NCBI GenBank assembly: GCA_019096065.1
Contig: JAGUCH010000006.1
Span: 5,104,001 to 5,168,000 of the forward strand
Source of the DNA: Paracyclopina nana
Taxonomy: Eukaryota; Arthropoda; Copepoda; Cyclopoida; Cyclopettidae
Length of the DNA stretch: 64,000 nucleotides
Reading direction: 5' to 3'
The translations under genes and the position numbers were made by a program. The notes beneath the pieces were generated by a model. That model was not told where the DNA came from, made no database searches, and was given only the letters and a program-made list of their open reading frames with translations. Below, piece after piece: positions 12,001 to 28,320 of this stretch (the stretch's first letter is position 1; every line of letters starts with the position of its first letter).

Positions 12001-14963
12001 TGTCAACTGACAAAGTAAAATAAATGTGTCATGAAATTGGGTCCTTGGGGTTCTTTGTACTTCAACAAGCTATAGACCACGAGCTACTATTACTATGCAA
12101 TAAACCTTTGAGGTTTCCCACTGCGTCGTCCTGATTCGCTAAATAGACCGCTTTATAAAGAAGTGAAGTTGTCATATTATCTGCGAAATAAAAATCTCGT
12201 TTCCTATTCTGTTAAGACAAGCAGCCAAGCATGAATCGAGACTTTTTGCACACACCAAAAAAGGCATCAAAAGAGGCCATTTTTCACGTGAACTAAACCA
12301 TAATTTCAGCCTAATTGTTTCATTTCTTGGTACTTTTGATGAATTAACGCTGAAAATACGCACCCTGGGGCGGGCCTCGATTGGCTGAACATCCCTTTTG
12401 GCTGTAGGGGTCGCCTGTCCTTCCGGTCAAGCACTCGCACGTGTAGCCTCCAATTTGGTTGGTGCACCGAGCTCCGGAACCACAGGGACGACCTCGGCAC
12501 TCATCCAGATCAGCGCACTGAAACATCACTTGCTTAATTGGCTGCATCAAAATGTCAACCATAACAGAAACAAACGTGCACTAACTACTGATTGATATGC
12601 CTTGTCACAAAACGTAAACAAAGTATTTTTAAAAAGGAGCCAAATTTACTTTTCCAGGAGTTTGAGGAGGTGAAAAAAATAACAGATTTATTTGGCATAT
12701 TGCAAAGTTAATTGGAATTGTGCACTTAAAAAAATTGTAAACTTACCCCAGTATATGGATCTCCAGTAAAGCCTTCCAAGCATTGGCAGGTGTGGTTTCC
12801 AACGCTATTTATGCAAATTGCATTTGATCCACAAGCTCCAGGCCTCAAGCATTCGTCAATATCTGCAGGATACAATAGACGCTTTGAAATTGAGGCCATT
12901 AATAAAGTTTTTCGCGTTAAAATCTCCAGCATTTCTAAATTGCTCCTAGTCACGTTTGCGCCATTTTTAAAACGCCGCCACAACAAAACTGCACTCCTAC
13001 TATAAAAGACTCTAATTTCATGAAATTCACAATATATCCTTGAAATGTGAAACCTACATAAGGTTAACTGCCAATATCTTTACTCTTAGTGCAACTACCA
13101 CTGCACTTTTCTCAAGCTTCTTTGCAAAAAATCAGAGTGACGCAACTCCGAGTGCAAAACTGTCAAATTGAGCAATTTCAATCGGAATTCGATCGTGCAG
13201 TAATTTCCTCGATCCTCTGCTTGACTTGATTAGCAGCATCACAAAATGTCAATTTTGAAGCAGGAGAAACTTATTGTGCAAACTTGCGGTTTTAATTCTG
13301 AAGATCGAGACCACAGACTTTTCATCATTATAAGGAGCAGGTTTGCTTTTTTTGTCTCACACAAATTGACGGGATTTTAATTCAATTCAACATAGCATGC
13401 GGAGGGGCAATTTCTACTAGCAATGCAATAAGGTTTGACCAAAATAAACTTAGCCTTGCTAAATGTGAAGCCACGCCTAAAATTGAGATTCTGAAACAAG
13501 CTGCAAAAAAAGTCCACGCACTCGTAAATTGCTTTTTTACTTTTAAGCCCAACAGCAGCTACAAAAAGCCACGCGAGAAAAGTAAGGTGGCATCATTTCA
13601 TGCTGTGATCTTACACCTTTTAAGACACGTGCTCGCAAAAACGAGTGCTACAACTTTTTTGCTATCGTGAACTAATATTATCAAGTAAAACAAGATAGCA
13701 AGCGAAAGCTATTTTTTAAGATATAATTACACCAGGTGGCGCTATTGATCATTTGGTGCTGGCAGTACGGCCGGCCGGGCCGAAATGGCAGATGTAAACA
13801 AACACTAGCGCCACCTGGATGAAAATATCAAAATTGCCTTACCTCTGCACTCGACCTCGCCGTCGCCCTCGAATCCCTGCTTGCACTTGCACACAAAGTG
13901 GGCGGGTAGGTTGCAACACTCGGCATTTTCGACACATTTAGTCGCGAGGGCGGGGTTCTTGCACTCGTCGATATCGGTGCAGGAGTGGCCGTCCCCTGTG
14001 TAACCCTCTCGACACGAGCAAAAGTAACTGCCCAGTGTGTTGGTGCAGTAGGCGAAAACATCGCAAGGCCGATATTTGCACTCGTTGTCATCGGGCATGT
14101 CGCAACCTTTGCCTCCATAGCCATCGTTACAATGGCACTGGCTGTTCAAACAGGCGCCATTTTTGCATTCACGACCTGTCGTATATCGACAATCTTCTGC
14201 AAGGAAAAATCACGGGAGAAAACATGAAAAAACTGAGCTGAACGGCGCGCAGCTGGGCAACGTAAACAAGCAGCTGAGATCAGCGTTACCAGGTGTGCAC
14301 ATTATCAAAGAGCCAGATTTTAAGCAAGAAAAAGAGGAGGAGGATACAATTACTCTCATCACTTACAAAAATGAGCCAATTTTTGAAAGTGCACACTTCA
14401 AGGTTAATTGTACCTCTACATGCCTTGTTGTGAGAGTGCACTCTTCTTTTATGCACTGCAAGAAAATTGGTATTTGAACAGTGAGCTAAAACAGCTTATT
14501 AATTTTTTCATTGATGCAATCACCTCCTTTATTTAAAGGGCATATGCTTCTTTAAAAGCTACTCTGATATCAGATGCAAAAACGTATATTTTTATACATG
14601 GGAACGCCCTTCATGGCTTCATACAAAGCATAGAAGTAGGCAGTAATAAAATCACTTACTTGTGCATTTTAGTCGTGGATTTGATTCGTCCGAACCAAGG
14701 TAACAATTTGGCGTTCCATCACATAGCTTTGAGATTTCAAAGAGTTGCAGGATATCGACGGAGCCGTTGACTTGGCAGCCAAAGAAACCATCTTCGAGGT
14801 TGACAAAGAAGACTTCGCGTTGTTGATTGAGATCAATTCGATTGTTACTTCTTCGTATGCTACTTAAACTACTTTTCCTACCACCACTCAAGACTTGACC
14901 CTCGGCTAACGAAGAGCCCAGGGCCAAAATCTTTAAAAATAATATGACTAGGTACGTCTTCAT
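1..14963 (-). CDS. dp: Dumpy-like giant EGF/DPY-module extracellular matrix protein, N-terminal part
   Basis: Dumpy is a huge secreted protein of the apical extracellular matrix that anchors epidermis, trachea and tendon cells to cuticle. Exons, high to low coordinate: 14963-14660, 14196-13843, 12862-12747, 12517-12364, 11877-11755, 10444-10067, 10003-9881, 9692-1869, 1740-967, 787-647, 528-487, 115 to about 5. They encode about 3,480 residues, and the gene continues past the left edge. The first exon starts MKTYLVILFLK, a signal peptide, then a short conserved N-terminal region ending in FFGCQVNG and LCDGTPNCYLG. Everything after is tandem EGF repeats, many calcium-binding (DIDEC), alternating with short cysteine-rich DPY modules (CxxDxxCP type). 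An acceptor six bases before the ATG implies a separate 5' leader exon. All junctions are phase 1 except 12747/12517, which is phase 0. The repeat architecture and N-terminus make dumpy the best call; the 3' part cannot be judged here. Confidence 0.9.
10445..11754 (-). other. dumpy intron (1.3 kb)
   Basis: Intron between two EGF-coding dumpy exons. It is AT-rich with short simple-sequence tracts, including GTA triplets near 11700. I see no open frame with family resemblance and no recognisable RNA gene. Confidence 0.6.
12863..13842 (-). other. dumpy intron (1.0 kb) carrying an inverted repeat
   Basis: Intron between dumpy EGF exons. Apart from the CTCF-like inverted repeat at 13732-13818, close to the donor of the upstream exon, I see only AT-rich sequence. 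Confidence 0.6.
13732..13818. promoter_or_regulatory. Inverted pair of CTCF-like motifs
   Basis: CCAGGTGGCGCTA (13732-13744) and its exact reverse complement TAGCGCCACCTGG (13806-13818) flank a 61-base spacer holding a GC-rich GGCCGGCCGGGCC core. Each arm matches the insect and vertebrate CTCF core (AGGTGGCGC type). The arms lie just past the splice donor at 13842 inside a dumpy intron. A small palindromic repeat element is the alternative. Confidence 0.4.
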
Positions 14964-14969
14964 GGTGAC

Positions 14970-17786
14970 CTGCAAAATGGAGAAAACCATCTGTTGAATG
15001 ATTGACGTTTACATAAGGCTTTTGACACGAATAGAGTGGGGCCGGCCAGGTGTGAACTTTCAGTCGGAATTTTCCGAAAAATAAACATCCTCCCACAGCC
15101 TCTAAAGAAGTCAAGTGAATGAAAAGAAAAATTAACCCAGAGCTACGATTACCGCCATGCTTCACTTATCACAACTTGCTAATTACCCTTGTGGTGGTGA
15201 CCTTGCAGATATGTTGTACTATAGTAAGAAGCATGAAAAATAGTCGACCTGAGACTTGTCAGCGTCTCCTTTTATTATTGGCTTTGTCAGAGTTCAAAGT
15301 GGTTTTTGCCATTAGGCGTTGCTTCAGACTTTTATATGCTCAAACAAGTCTCTTGTTTTTTCCGTCTAAATCGTAGGTTTTTTTGGTATTTTATGGCCAA
15401 AGGAGAATATCAGAGTTGACCGAAAATGGGGAAATTTTCCGCCATATGCTTGGAGTGAGAGGCGGTGAAAAAATGACCCGAGGAGAATTTTGGTTCAATA
15501 TAATGACGAGCCATTATTTACGGTCAGCTAAGCTAGCTTGGAGTGAGCCTCCTCCACCCACCCTAAAACTAAAAAAGCTGCTATGATAAGCAACAAGTGT
15601 GCGCTCAAAAATAACAAAAGCACTCATCTTTCAAATGCTTCAAAAATAGAGAATCGAGAAAAATGACCAATTTAGGTTCTTCTTTGCATTCTAGGGTTTC
15701 TAGTAGCTGTTTTCGGTTAAATACAACGCGCATAAATTTGCTCATCCCCTCATTATGGAGTCAGCTAGAAAGGGAGGATTTTTGGTCAGACACGCCGCGC
15801 GTTGAAGTCTCCATTTTGCTACTTTAACCAGATGTGCGCCAACGCCAAAAATAGCTTTGTAACAAACGAGTCATCGGCCCTCTAGGCATCATTGTCTGCC
15901 TCGGCAGCTGATGAGGTCATCCCACGCATTTTTCGCACTCAAAGCCCCAACTGCGCCCAAAAGGCCGAATTACGCAACGTTCGGGGGCACCAAAAGCCCT
16001 TTCGACCCCATGGGCAAGTCCCAGTGAGTGAAAAGAACGCGAAATCATGTAAATAGCCTGACAGCGTCAACCGGGAGAAACGAGGAATGACCTTCGTTGC
16101 CCAAAAGCAAGCTTACCCTTGAGTCGAGGCCGAAGGAAGGCCGGCCTCGGGGTCTGGTGTAGGGAGACACTTTCACTTTTGGGTCAGCACTGCAAGCGTG
16201 AAACTGGAGGTGGACCCAACCACCCAAAATGTCCGATTTGGCTCCACGATAGCTGATTCGCGAAATTATCGTGGCCTACACGTCCTTTTCATGTCTGGTC
16301 TTCGCTCACGACTAAAGTTCCCGAACTTGCATTAACGGCAGCGGCCGCAGAAGCAGTTGAACCGGGCCCTCCGCCTCCCACTTCTTCTTAAGGATCCGTG
16401 CGCGTGCGCGCGCGCGCACGAGCAGTTCTTGGATTTTTTCCAGGACGCGCCGAGTTGAGCGAACCGTGGGGAAAGTGTCCTTTAACTCAGCCAAAAAACA
16501 ACCACGCGCAACTATTGAGCTCATGTCATAAGATGCTACGCTTACCTAATATGATCCCAGGTTGCGTGAATTAGCTTGATTTATTGCGTCCTTCACAACC
16601 CATCAATTTGCTGATTTTTTTATGATGTATTTTATTGGGTTTAACTCTGGCGGAATTATTAGTTGACCCCTGGGCTAAAATTATTGGATTTGTGCATGAA
16701 AGACGGGAAAACCGCAAAATCATTTTCCGATTCAGTGATCGAACTAGAACTCGACTCATTCGAGTCATCTAGAGACCTGACTTAGCTAAGTTTGCATTGC
16801 AAATGAGCTCTAATCGATCGCTTTTAATGTGTTTTGACGAGATTCCATGCTTCCCGTCACGCCAGTCGACCTTAGGTGTCATAAATCCTCGCGTTCTTTG
16901 TTTTCCCCCCTCTTTTTTAGCATTTTACGAGGCTTTTAATTGATCTCCAGTCGCAAGGACACTTGATCCATATTCAGGCCAGCAGCCATGACCAAATTGA
17001 GTGCGATCGATTTTTCAGCTCCAAAAAAGTGGCTCCAAGGGTCTTCCACCAGTCAAAATTCGAAAAATACCTTTTTGTCATCCAAACGCCGATTGTAAGC
17101 TCCGGTTTTAGGTAGAGTTACGAAATGATAAAGCTACAAACATTAAACGTAAAGAGTGTCGTTACATAAGTCTGGAACCTTTGCCTGCACTTTACGAATC
17201 TTCAGAGTAGGATGTCTACTTTGTGCATCCCACGCAAAAACTCAACTAGGCCCACATTTTGGGTTGCCATGCTTGTGTACGGCAGCAGCGGAGGAGTTGA
17301 GTGTAGGTGTTCATCGTCGTCCCACGTGGTATCTTTTAAAAAAAATACTCTGGTTTGTTCCTGGATTTTGCGCGAGATGACCTCACCCACTTTTGCCAGT
17401 TCAAAGGATTTGTCATATCTAACCAGTCCAAGGTCACGCGGTAAAAAAAGAGATTTCGCTCTATTTGCTCATAAGTTTCGCTGGCTGCTCATCGGGTCGG
17501 AAATGACCTTTTCAACATCATGTGGCTCGAAATGGAATGAAGTTTCAGGTGAGTGCGAAAAGGACGACGACGACGACGCCAAAAGGGTAATTATGCGAGG
17601 ATGAACCTGACAATGACCGAAAAAGAGCTGGTGGTTTCCAAAAGAGGACACCAATAATTATCCGGCTGGAAAAAACGCATCATGACACAGGGATCCCGAC
17701 CAGACGCATTCAAAAAGTTAGCAGGGTAATTGAAAATTATTCCAGTGGAAATGACAGCGCAATTTTAACCCTTTTTTTAGTAGTAG
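14970..17786. other. Upstream region of dumpy / 3' flank of SMYD4-like gene
   Basis: No coding region recognised. Because the first coding dumpy exon begins at an acceptor (14970-14972), a leader exon and promoter should lie here or further upstream. Two good minus-strand donor sites (GTAAGC) occur at 16111-16116 and 16540-16545 and could end that leader exon. A 24-base alternating purine-pyrimidine tract (16397-16420, CG/TG steps) lies between them. Confidence 0.4.
16397..16420. repeat. Alternating CG/TG tract
   Basis: 24 bases of strictly alternating pyrimidine and purine, the type of sequence prone to left-handed DNA, in the GC-rich region upstream of dumpy. Confidence 0.8.
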
Positions 17787-20700
17787 CTACAAAAATGATA
17801 CATTGGCCTTCATGGCGAAACACTGTGAGATGATTTGCTGGCAAGTGACGAAATCCGAGCATGGCTGTTGCACGCTGGTCTCCATTAGCTTCAAATAATC
17901 CATGAAGAGCGGCAGGTGCGCATCGACACCGCTCGCGCAATTACCGTTGATTGTCTGAAGAGCCATTTTGACATCGTTGCCAAAGCTGGAAAAAAATGAG
18001 TTAAAAGGTCATGGGAAGCTCCTCCAAATAGTGGGCAATAATCGTCACGCCCCACCAGACGGAAAATGACTTACTTGGCCAGAGCTCTCGCGGTTTTTGC
18101 CAATTGCTTCAAATCACGTTTGCATTTGGTGCACTTTTTCAATTTGGCACAATTACCAGCGCCGAGCGGAGTTTTGCATCCCGAGCAGACAAAAATGGTT
18201 GGGTTTCCGCGAAATTCGGGGAATGTCGGCCAGTGGAGTTTGCAGGCTTGACATTCGCACCTGAAAAAGTACTGAGTTGCGAGCGCCTCTTTGCGCTCAG
18301 CTTCTCCTCGAACTTGGTAGAAAAGTCCGTAATTGTCGAGAATCTCTTCACCTTTGTGAATGGTCAGCGTGGACCGAATGATGCATGTGGAGCCTTCGTA
18401 ATTCCTGCGAGAAATGCAATACTTCAGCACACTGTGGAACCAGAGCCATAAATGCGCTTCTCTGATTGCGAGCTTCATTTTTAGATCCCCACTGTGAGCG
18501 GCTAGACTAGACTTGCATTGCTACTACTACTCATTTTCGGCTTGATAATTTTACCTCAAAATGGGGCTCAAAAATGGCCCGAAGGGTTAAAAGGTCCCAG
18601 ATACCACAAAGAGCTTCGGCTACTGCTGTGAATTGAGTGGTTAGCACATTTCGAGCAAGACAATTGCACATGTAAAAAACACATCAGAAAGGAGCTATTG
18701 TACTACTAGTATTTGCGCAAAACAGCCCAATGCATTGTGTAAAATATATGTCTAGTTTACTCTATATTTGAACTTTTTGCAATTTCGGCCTGAAAAGTTG
18801 AGTCACCTTTTCCTTTGCAGCATTATTACCTTATGGTATTGTGAGCGCAACTGTGATTGGACAAGGACACAGTGGGATAAACTGCCCCACCCAAAGACAC
18901 GTTTCCATTGGGAGCGTCACCCTTGGAAGACACGAATTCATCGATTTCATACGCATTGCACGAAGAGCTCTGCAAGTGTCTCAGAATGAGGTAGACGACG
19001 GTGACCACATCCTGATTGGCGTAAAAATCCTCGTTTTCGTAAGAAGGGAAAAATCCAGCCAGCTTCAAGTGATGTGTCAAGTACAGAGAAATGGCCGTTC
19101 TCTTGAAGGCATCTCCAGGATCACGGTCATCTTCATGGGAGACCTGAACGCGCGGAGAGACAATCAGATGTGAAAAAATGCCCCATGTGTGTGGACATAG
19201 TACCTGCAAAAATGCTGAAGCGTAGTCGTCTGAGTCATAGGTGCAATTCTTATGTATGAGAGTGAGATCAGCATCGTGGGTGTCTATGCAGGTTTTAAGC
19301 CCGGATTTCACCATGAGCCTAAAAACGAGCAAAGCGAGACGACCCAAAGCCTCGTCTTGGAGCCGATCTCGCAAGCCGCATTCAGCCCAATGGAACCAAT
19401 CGAAATCCATCGATCGACAAGCATCCGAGCAATAATTCACCTACGAATTTGTACATTGAATTACATCATCAATACTCAATAAGCATGACGCAATATGTGC
19501 AGTAATTAATTTATGCGCATAAAATATGCGCCATATGTTGCTATGCTACTTTTGCGAAGCTCGGCATTTTTAGTGCAGTTTTGCATGTGAAAAGTCGAAC
19601 AGGTTGCCGACTCATTTACGTGTATTGAAGCCTGAGAATGTCGCTTTACAATAGAGAAAGTTGATTTAAATTAAAACTCCTTTGTTGAGTACATTCAATA
19701 ATCACTGAATCATTTTTGTATAGGGAATTACTGCCAAGATGGGAACAATCTGATTTCTGCTCGAGAGGAAAAACTGCTATTTTTGACATTCGTCCGAATG
19801 CGAGGGTTCATTGCAAGGTTAATCAGCCTACAAAATCAATTATGCTCGCGTATAATATACGTGCGCGAGCTAAAATTCGATAAATCAGCTTGTGCACAAT
19901 TCAGTTATTCCTCCCAGTTTTTTGGAGCTTCATTCTCAGTAATTTCGCATTTTTGCGCCAAGCTTCAATTGTCCTGGCAATTACCTGCGAACGCACATTA
20001 GTTTTACTTGTTCACTCCAAAACAAACGATTAATTTCTCAAGTTAATAGCAAAGCTACAAGGTCAAATAAATGAGCTCAGCAAAGTCATTTTGCCTGCAA
20101 CAAATCAAGATTAGCCCATCAATTTTGATAGACTTGTGGCTGTCACAAGAGCTCATGCAAGCCAGCTAACTCACCATAAAAGGCAATGCAAAAAAAAATT
20201 GAATTAAGCTAAATGCAAAACGGTTCTTACTTGCTTGCAATGTGGGCAAGAGATTTGGTCTCTGCCATCAGCAGATGTGAGAATTCTTTTAAAGCAGAAA
20301 TTACAGTGAGACAAGCTGAATTCCGCATACAACATTGTGCAAAAAGGCCTCTCGTGAATGAGCACTTCTCCTATTGACGGATAGGAAATATTATTTAATA
20401 GTTGATTTCCTTGCAAATTCGATCAAATAGCACAAAGAATCCTCTACCTGGCTCAATCTTCTCTTTCGCCACCAAAAATCGACCCTTCTTTTTGGTAACC
20501 TTAACCTCAACTTTCTTGGACATTTGAGGGTATTTTTCGCTGCCAGACACCAAAGGATTTGGGTAGACACTATCAGCTGAACGGGGCTTTCTTGCAGGAG
20601 GTCCGAAAATGGCACACAATGGGATTTGCGTGTTGCGTGAGGCCAGATTGGCAAGCGACTTTTTCACGACATCATGGCTAATTAAAAATTCCACTTTGGC

Positions 20701-20802
20701 ACGATTTCCTTGGCAGCTTTTGAACTTTTCATATTCCCACGTGTTCGTGGAAAAATGGGCTCTAATGCCGGAATAAAATTGGGAAAAAGACAAGGCTTCC
20801 AT
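17787..20802 (-). CDS. SMYD4-like SET and MYND domain protein
   Basis: Probable lysine methyltransferase family member. Exons: 20802-20448, 20370-20231, 19440-19204, 19143-18830, 18404-18075, 17985-17787, giving about 524 residues; phases join correctly throughout. An N-terminal segment (about 1-95) precedes the start of the SET fold (KKKGRFLVAKEKIEPG, then GEVLIHERPF). A MYND zinc finger follows from C141-C144, with CPHC, NYCSDAC and WFHWAEC as further ligand clusters. The split SET core resumes with the signature SLSNHSC, then GEEILDNYG, and a post-SET cysteine cluster (FFRCEC, CSGC, CTKC). The SMYD4-type assignment rests on NHSC context and the post-SET form. The TPR repeats of vertebrate SMYD4 are not seen at the N-terminus, so it may belong to an insect-specific SMYD group. 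The 60-base intron at 19144-19203 is inferred, because skipping it restores the usual family spacing. Confidence 0.8.
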
Positions 20803-23343
20803 TTCCTTCTATTTTTATTTATGGCGTGTGTAGTCGGCACTTTTTTGGCTCGGTGCCAAGAAGTTGAGGTCTCGTGAAGGTTGCGTGAGTCTGCGTGCAA
20901 ATGTTCCGTTTGATGGCGTTTATTTTTGCTAGTGACAGATGGCAATAGGCAAAGTTGTTCGCAGCTTCGATGGGGGGCGCTGATGTTTTGGACCTGATTT
21001 GATCTTATCATCTGCAGATGATGCCTCATTGACGGAAAAATCGATACGTTTCGCTAGATAGCTTTCTGTCAGTATACACAGACCATTAAAATGTGCACCG
21101 ATGCATAAATACAGCCAAAAAAAAAAGAATTCAGTTCAGGCTGCTTAGCAAAAAAAATCATTTTGGCTTGGGATTGCACAATTAATTTATCACAGACAAA
21201 GCTTTGGAATAATTTGTGGCTCTCATGCTACGTAAAACTAAAATTAGATGTTGGTATTTTGGGCTCTAAATTAAGAATGGGGAAAGGAGGATTTAGGAAG
21301 AAATTATTCCCTAGAACCAGCCTTCATGATTTTGTGTAGGTTGAACTAACAATAGAAAATGCTTGGTGTGTTACCCTCGCTTTAACTATTTTTCGCATCA
21401 AATGTTGAATATCAAGAGTTTGTTGACCTCTGCTGGTCGCAAAATCATCCGACTTCACGTAGGAAATCGATCGCACATAATTTGTGTAAAAGGGTTAGCG
21501 TGCAGTACAACAGCATAACCAGATGTTGTTGTGAGTGCATTTGAACAAACATCCAAATGGTTTCACGAAACGCGAGCGGGCATGTCAGCCTCCATTAAAT
21601 CATGCAGTCAATAAAGACATTCGATCAAACGACGCTAAATGCTTCCTACTTACTATATTCCTACAAAATGGCCTCGGGAAAAGCACTCCCAAGCAAAGCT
21701 AGCAAAGCACTATAGTGTTAGGTATTTAAAGAAGTCGATTTAAAACGTTAATGCCAGGGGAAAATAAAAAGTAAGTAAATTAAGTGTGCCCCAAAAAAAA
21801 TAAAAGCTTGGCTTGTACTCGAATCGCATAATTGAACAATGGAAAAAAAACTTCAGTGGCACGCGTGCGCGCTCGAATTGTTCTGAGAAGCTAAAATAAA
21901 GCAGTGCAAAACGACTGCCATGGTGTGTTCTAGGGGGGGATTTTAATTCAGCTTCCCTCAGCTGCTTTCGCCGGTTGTTCGCTTGATTCCTGCCGCAGCA
22001 GCACAAAAGGACCTCGAAACTACATTACATTCGGTGCAGCTAACGGCAGCTTGCCTTTCAGTTATTTGCCAGGGAATGGGCACAGCGGGGGTAGGATAAA
22101 AGCCCTCGCAAAAAGTCGCGACTCGCATTCATTCAAAAATATCAAACTTTCAATAGGCATTCATGTGAATTAAAAAGCGGTTTAAAAATGCAGTTCCCCA
22201 GTGTGCTGGCGGGCATGGTATGGCAGGATCTCCGCGAGGAGCAAGGTGCAGCCAGCTGGATCAATAAAAAAGCCACATGCCAAAGCCTTGAAATATTTGC
22301 CCATGCCTCATAGAAAAGAGTCCAAAATTAAGGAGATGAAGGGAGGCGGAAAAAGGCTGCGCAATTGTCCTAGCCATGGCAATTTGGAAGCAGATGTGGT
22401 GGTGACAGCTTTCGAGGCTGGTGAAAGCCCGTCCCTTGTGAAGCAGCTTCGAAGGCGCTGCTTGCGCGCACACGTCAGTGCACTATAGCTACAGAGAGAG
22501 GAGAGCACAGTGGTGGCACACGATCCAGCAGCAGCAGCAGCCTTTCTCGCCACAGTCTAGCTTTCTGTTTATTTCGGAGCATTTCTCGAGTCGAGGTGGT
22601 GGTGAAGAACATCGCCATTATTTCTCCCGTACCACCGATATCATTTTGGTTTTTTATTGGTTCTGGTTTTGAGTCCGCGCGGATTTCTCTGCTGCCGCTC
22701 CTCACAACTACTACTGTTCAGTTGTCATCACCATTGGCTCATTCCTGCGTTCACCGGGGCTGATTTTTCTTCTTCCTCCGTTAAGAAGAAACCGTTTCAA
22801 AACGAACACTAGGTGAGTGCTTTTGCTGCCAATTTCAAGTTAGCTCGACACACCCGCGCCGCGTGTGCTTCCAAATCGATTCTTGGTCGACCCAGGAGGA
22901 CACGGGAGCTCCCTTGTCGTCGAGGAGCTTTCTCCGTAACCGGCAGCTCCATCTCAGAATTTAGAAAGCGGCCCCTAGCTTCTTCCTTAATGTATCTTTT
23001 ATTATGGCAGCTTCAGCGTTGAGCTGTAGCGCGAGCCGCACCACACAAGGATACACGACTTCTTTTGTTAAAGAGAAAGCTGCCTTTTATTCGGCCCCCG
23101 CTGCTGGTTCAACGAACCGGAAACGCGCCAGGTAGGCCGTTTTGTAGCCTGAAACGCTTTTGAGGTAGTTTGTCCACTATCCTTGATTTTGAGGCTTGAA
23201 TTAATCGTGTAACATGCGCGTTTGACTTTGATGGAATGACTGCGGATCATTAATTATGTAAGCAAAAGTAGGCGCATGAAAAATTAGATATTGGTAATTT
23301 CCCAGGAAATGTATATCCAAAGCGTGCTTTTACATCATTTCAG
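20803..23343. other. Divergent intergenic region with ELAV-gene leader exon
   Basis: No coding gene recognised between the head-to-head SMYD4-like gene and the ELAV gene. A TATA-like GATAAAAG is at 22095-22102. A probable 5' leader exon of the ELAV gene ends at 22812 before GTGAGT, and the next exon begins at 23344 after a CAG acceptor. A GGGGGGCGCT stretch at 20972-20981 weakly resembles a CTCF core. Confidence 0.45.
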
Positions 23344-23453
23344 CTCATCCCAATAATCAAAGCGCACACAGAAAAACCCAGTGGCACAAAACAATCTACT
23401 CTAAATTAGAGCCCCAAATTCTCAGTCAATCAAGACGCATGCATACTCGCTAA

Positions 23454-26852
<3,399 letters not shown>

Positions 26853-28320
26853 GAAGATTCAACCAACGACGACGACGCGAATGATGAGAAGAAGTATTTT
26901 TGGAACTAGTCAACTATCCTAACATATACGATACTATTATTGGAAAAACTGGAATCAGGTGCAATAGAAGAAAATGAGTTGTGTGCGACAAAACCAAAGA
27001 AAGACAAATCGCGGGGTCAAATTCGGATGCATGATGTACTTTCAGCATGTTCTTGCCAGGACAACTGCTGAGGCAACAATATTATTAGCTCAAAGAGACG
27101 ACTTTACATTCCATAATTATTACTTAGCATTTTGGGTGTAGCGTGAACGAACAGGTGTAACATTTGGCCCCGCCCACAAGCAGTACTACTACACTACTTC
27201 TCCTCCTGCTCCAAATGATCATGGACATTTGATGTCTTCCATCCTTGGAAAAACGAACGAATTTACCCACCCAGATGACGTACACTTCTACTACAACTAT
27301 TTATACTTCTACAAAAACCAATGAAATTATACTACTACTACACTACTAAGAAAGAAAGAAAACAAAAAGGAGAGGATTGTTATCGGATTGTTTGCTTAAT
27401 TGCTCTCTCTCTGATTGATCTCGAGGCATTATAACATTCAGTGGATATAATATCACTTTTGAGTCTTTACAACAAAAAACAACTGCGCCATATTGATTCC
27501 CCTCTTTTTCTCTCTCTGCATATTACATACACACACCACTAAAAGAAGTAAAGTTAAGCAATTTTTGATCATCACCACTCCACCCTGCTATGATTATTAC
27601 ACTTATTCATTAAGGTAGACCAGGAGTCGTCAGACTTAATCATTTAAAACTGATGTCTATTATCATTAAGCATACAATTACTGCTACTACTACTACTATG
27701 TACCACTACCATTATTATTATTATTATTATACATGGACTCTCCAGATTTGACCGAAAGGGAGGACATTTTTTGAAGAAAGGCTGCCCGGTCGACTTTTAA
27801 AGATTGCATTTTTTTCTAGTCAAAGGACAGCCTCATTTTTGCTCTGAGTGTCGTTGGTTCTATGTTCTAGTCATGTAGGAAACTAAAGCAGCACATTCCA
27901 ATATAATTGAGAGCATTTCTTATTTGCATGATAAATACCATTAGTTAGAAAAAAAACGGATCTTACAAAATACTCATCATCATTCAAAATAGCAATGAAA
28001 ATTCGAGAAGACATCATGGTTATTATAGTTGAATTAATTGTGCATTTTTCTCTATCTATTTACGTGTACTATGTAAAAATACCCATCATCTTATTCGGTA
28101 GAAAAGTCCAGTTTGACGACGACATTTTCCCCCCAATATTGCAGCCTCGAAAAATCCGAGTTGCTGCATAAAAAGCCCCTTCTTCAACTCTGACTTTGAG
28201 ACTTTTTTCCTCATCATTTAGGCGTCGATTATTATAATCACAACTATCGTTATTGTAACAACCAATTTTTCGTCTGATTTCAATTCTCTGCTTGGAAAAA
28301 ATAAACGAATAAAAAAAGGC
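26853..28320 (+). other. Probable long 3' UTR of the ELAV-family gene
   Basis: No gene recognised. Tandem AATAAA signals lie at 28300-28305 and 28308-28313, shortly before the Lon gene, which would give a 3' UTR near 1.45 kb. Simple repeats include a CTA-type tract at about 27682-27698 and an ATT tract at 27711-27730. Confidence 0.45.
27711..27730. repeat. ATT microsatellite
   Basis: Uninterrupted ATT triplets in the presumed ELAV-gene 3' UTR, with CTA/TAC triplet runs just upstream. Confidence 0.9.

Noticed and set aside
13681..13842. Inverted repeat as the ends of a DNA transposon
   Set aside because: Arms are only 13 bases, no target-site duplication seen, and the arms match a known protein-binding motif.
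20972..20983. GGGGGGCGCTGA as a CTCF site
   Set aside because: Only the core matches; flanking positions do not fit well enough to call.
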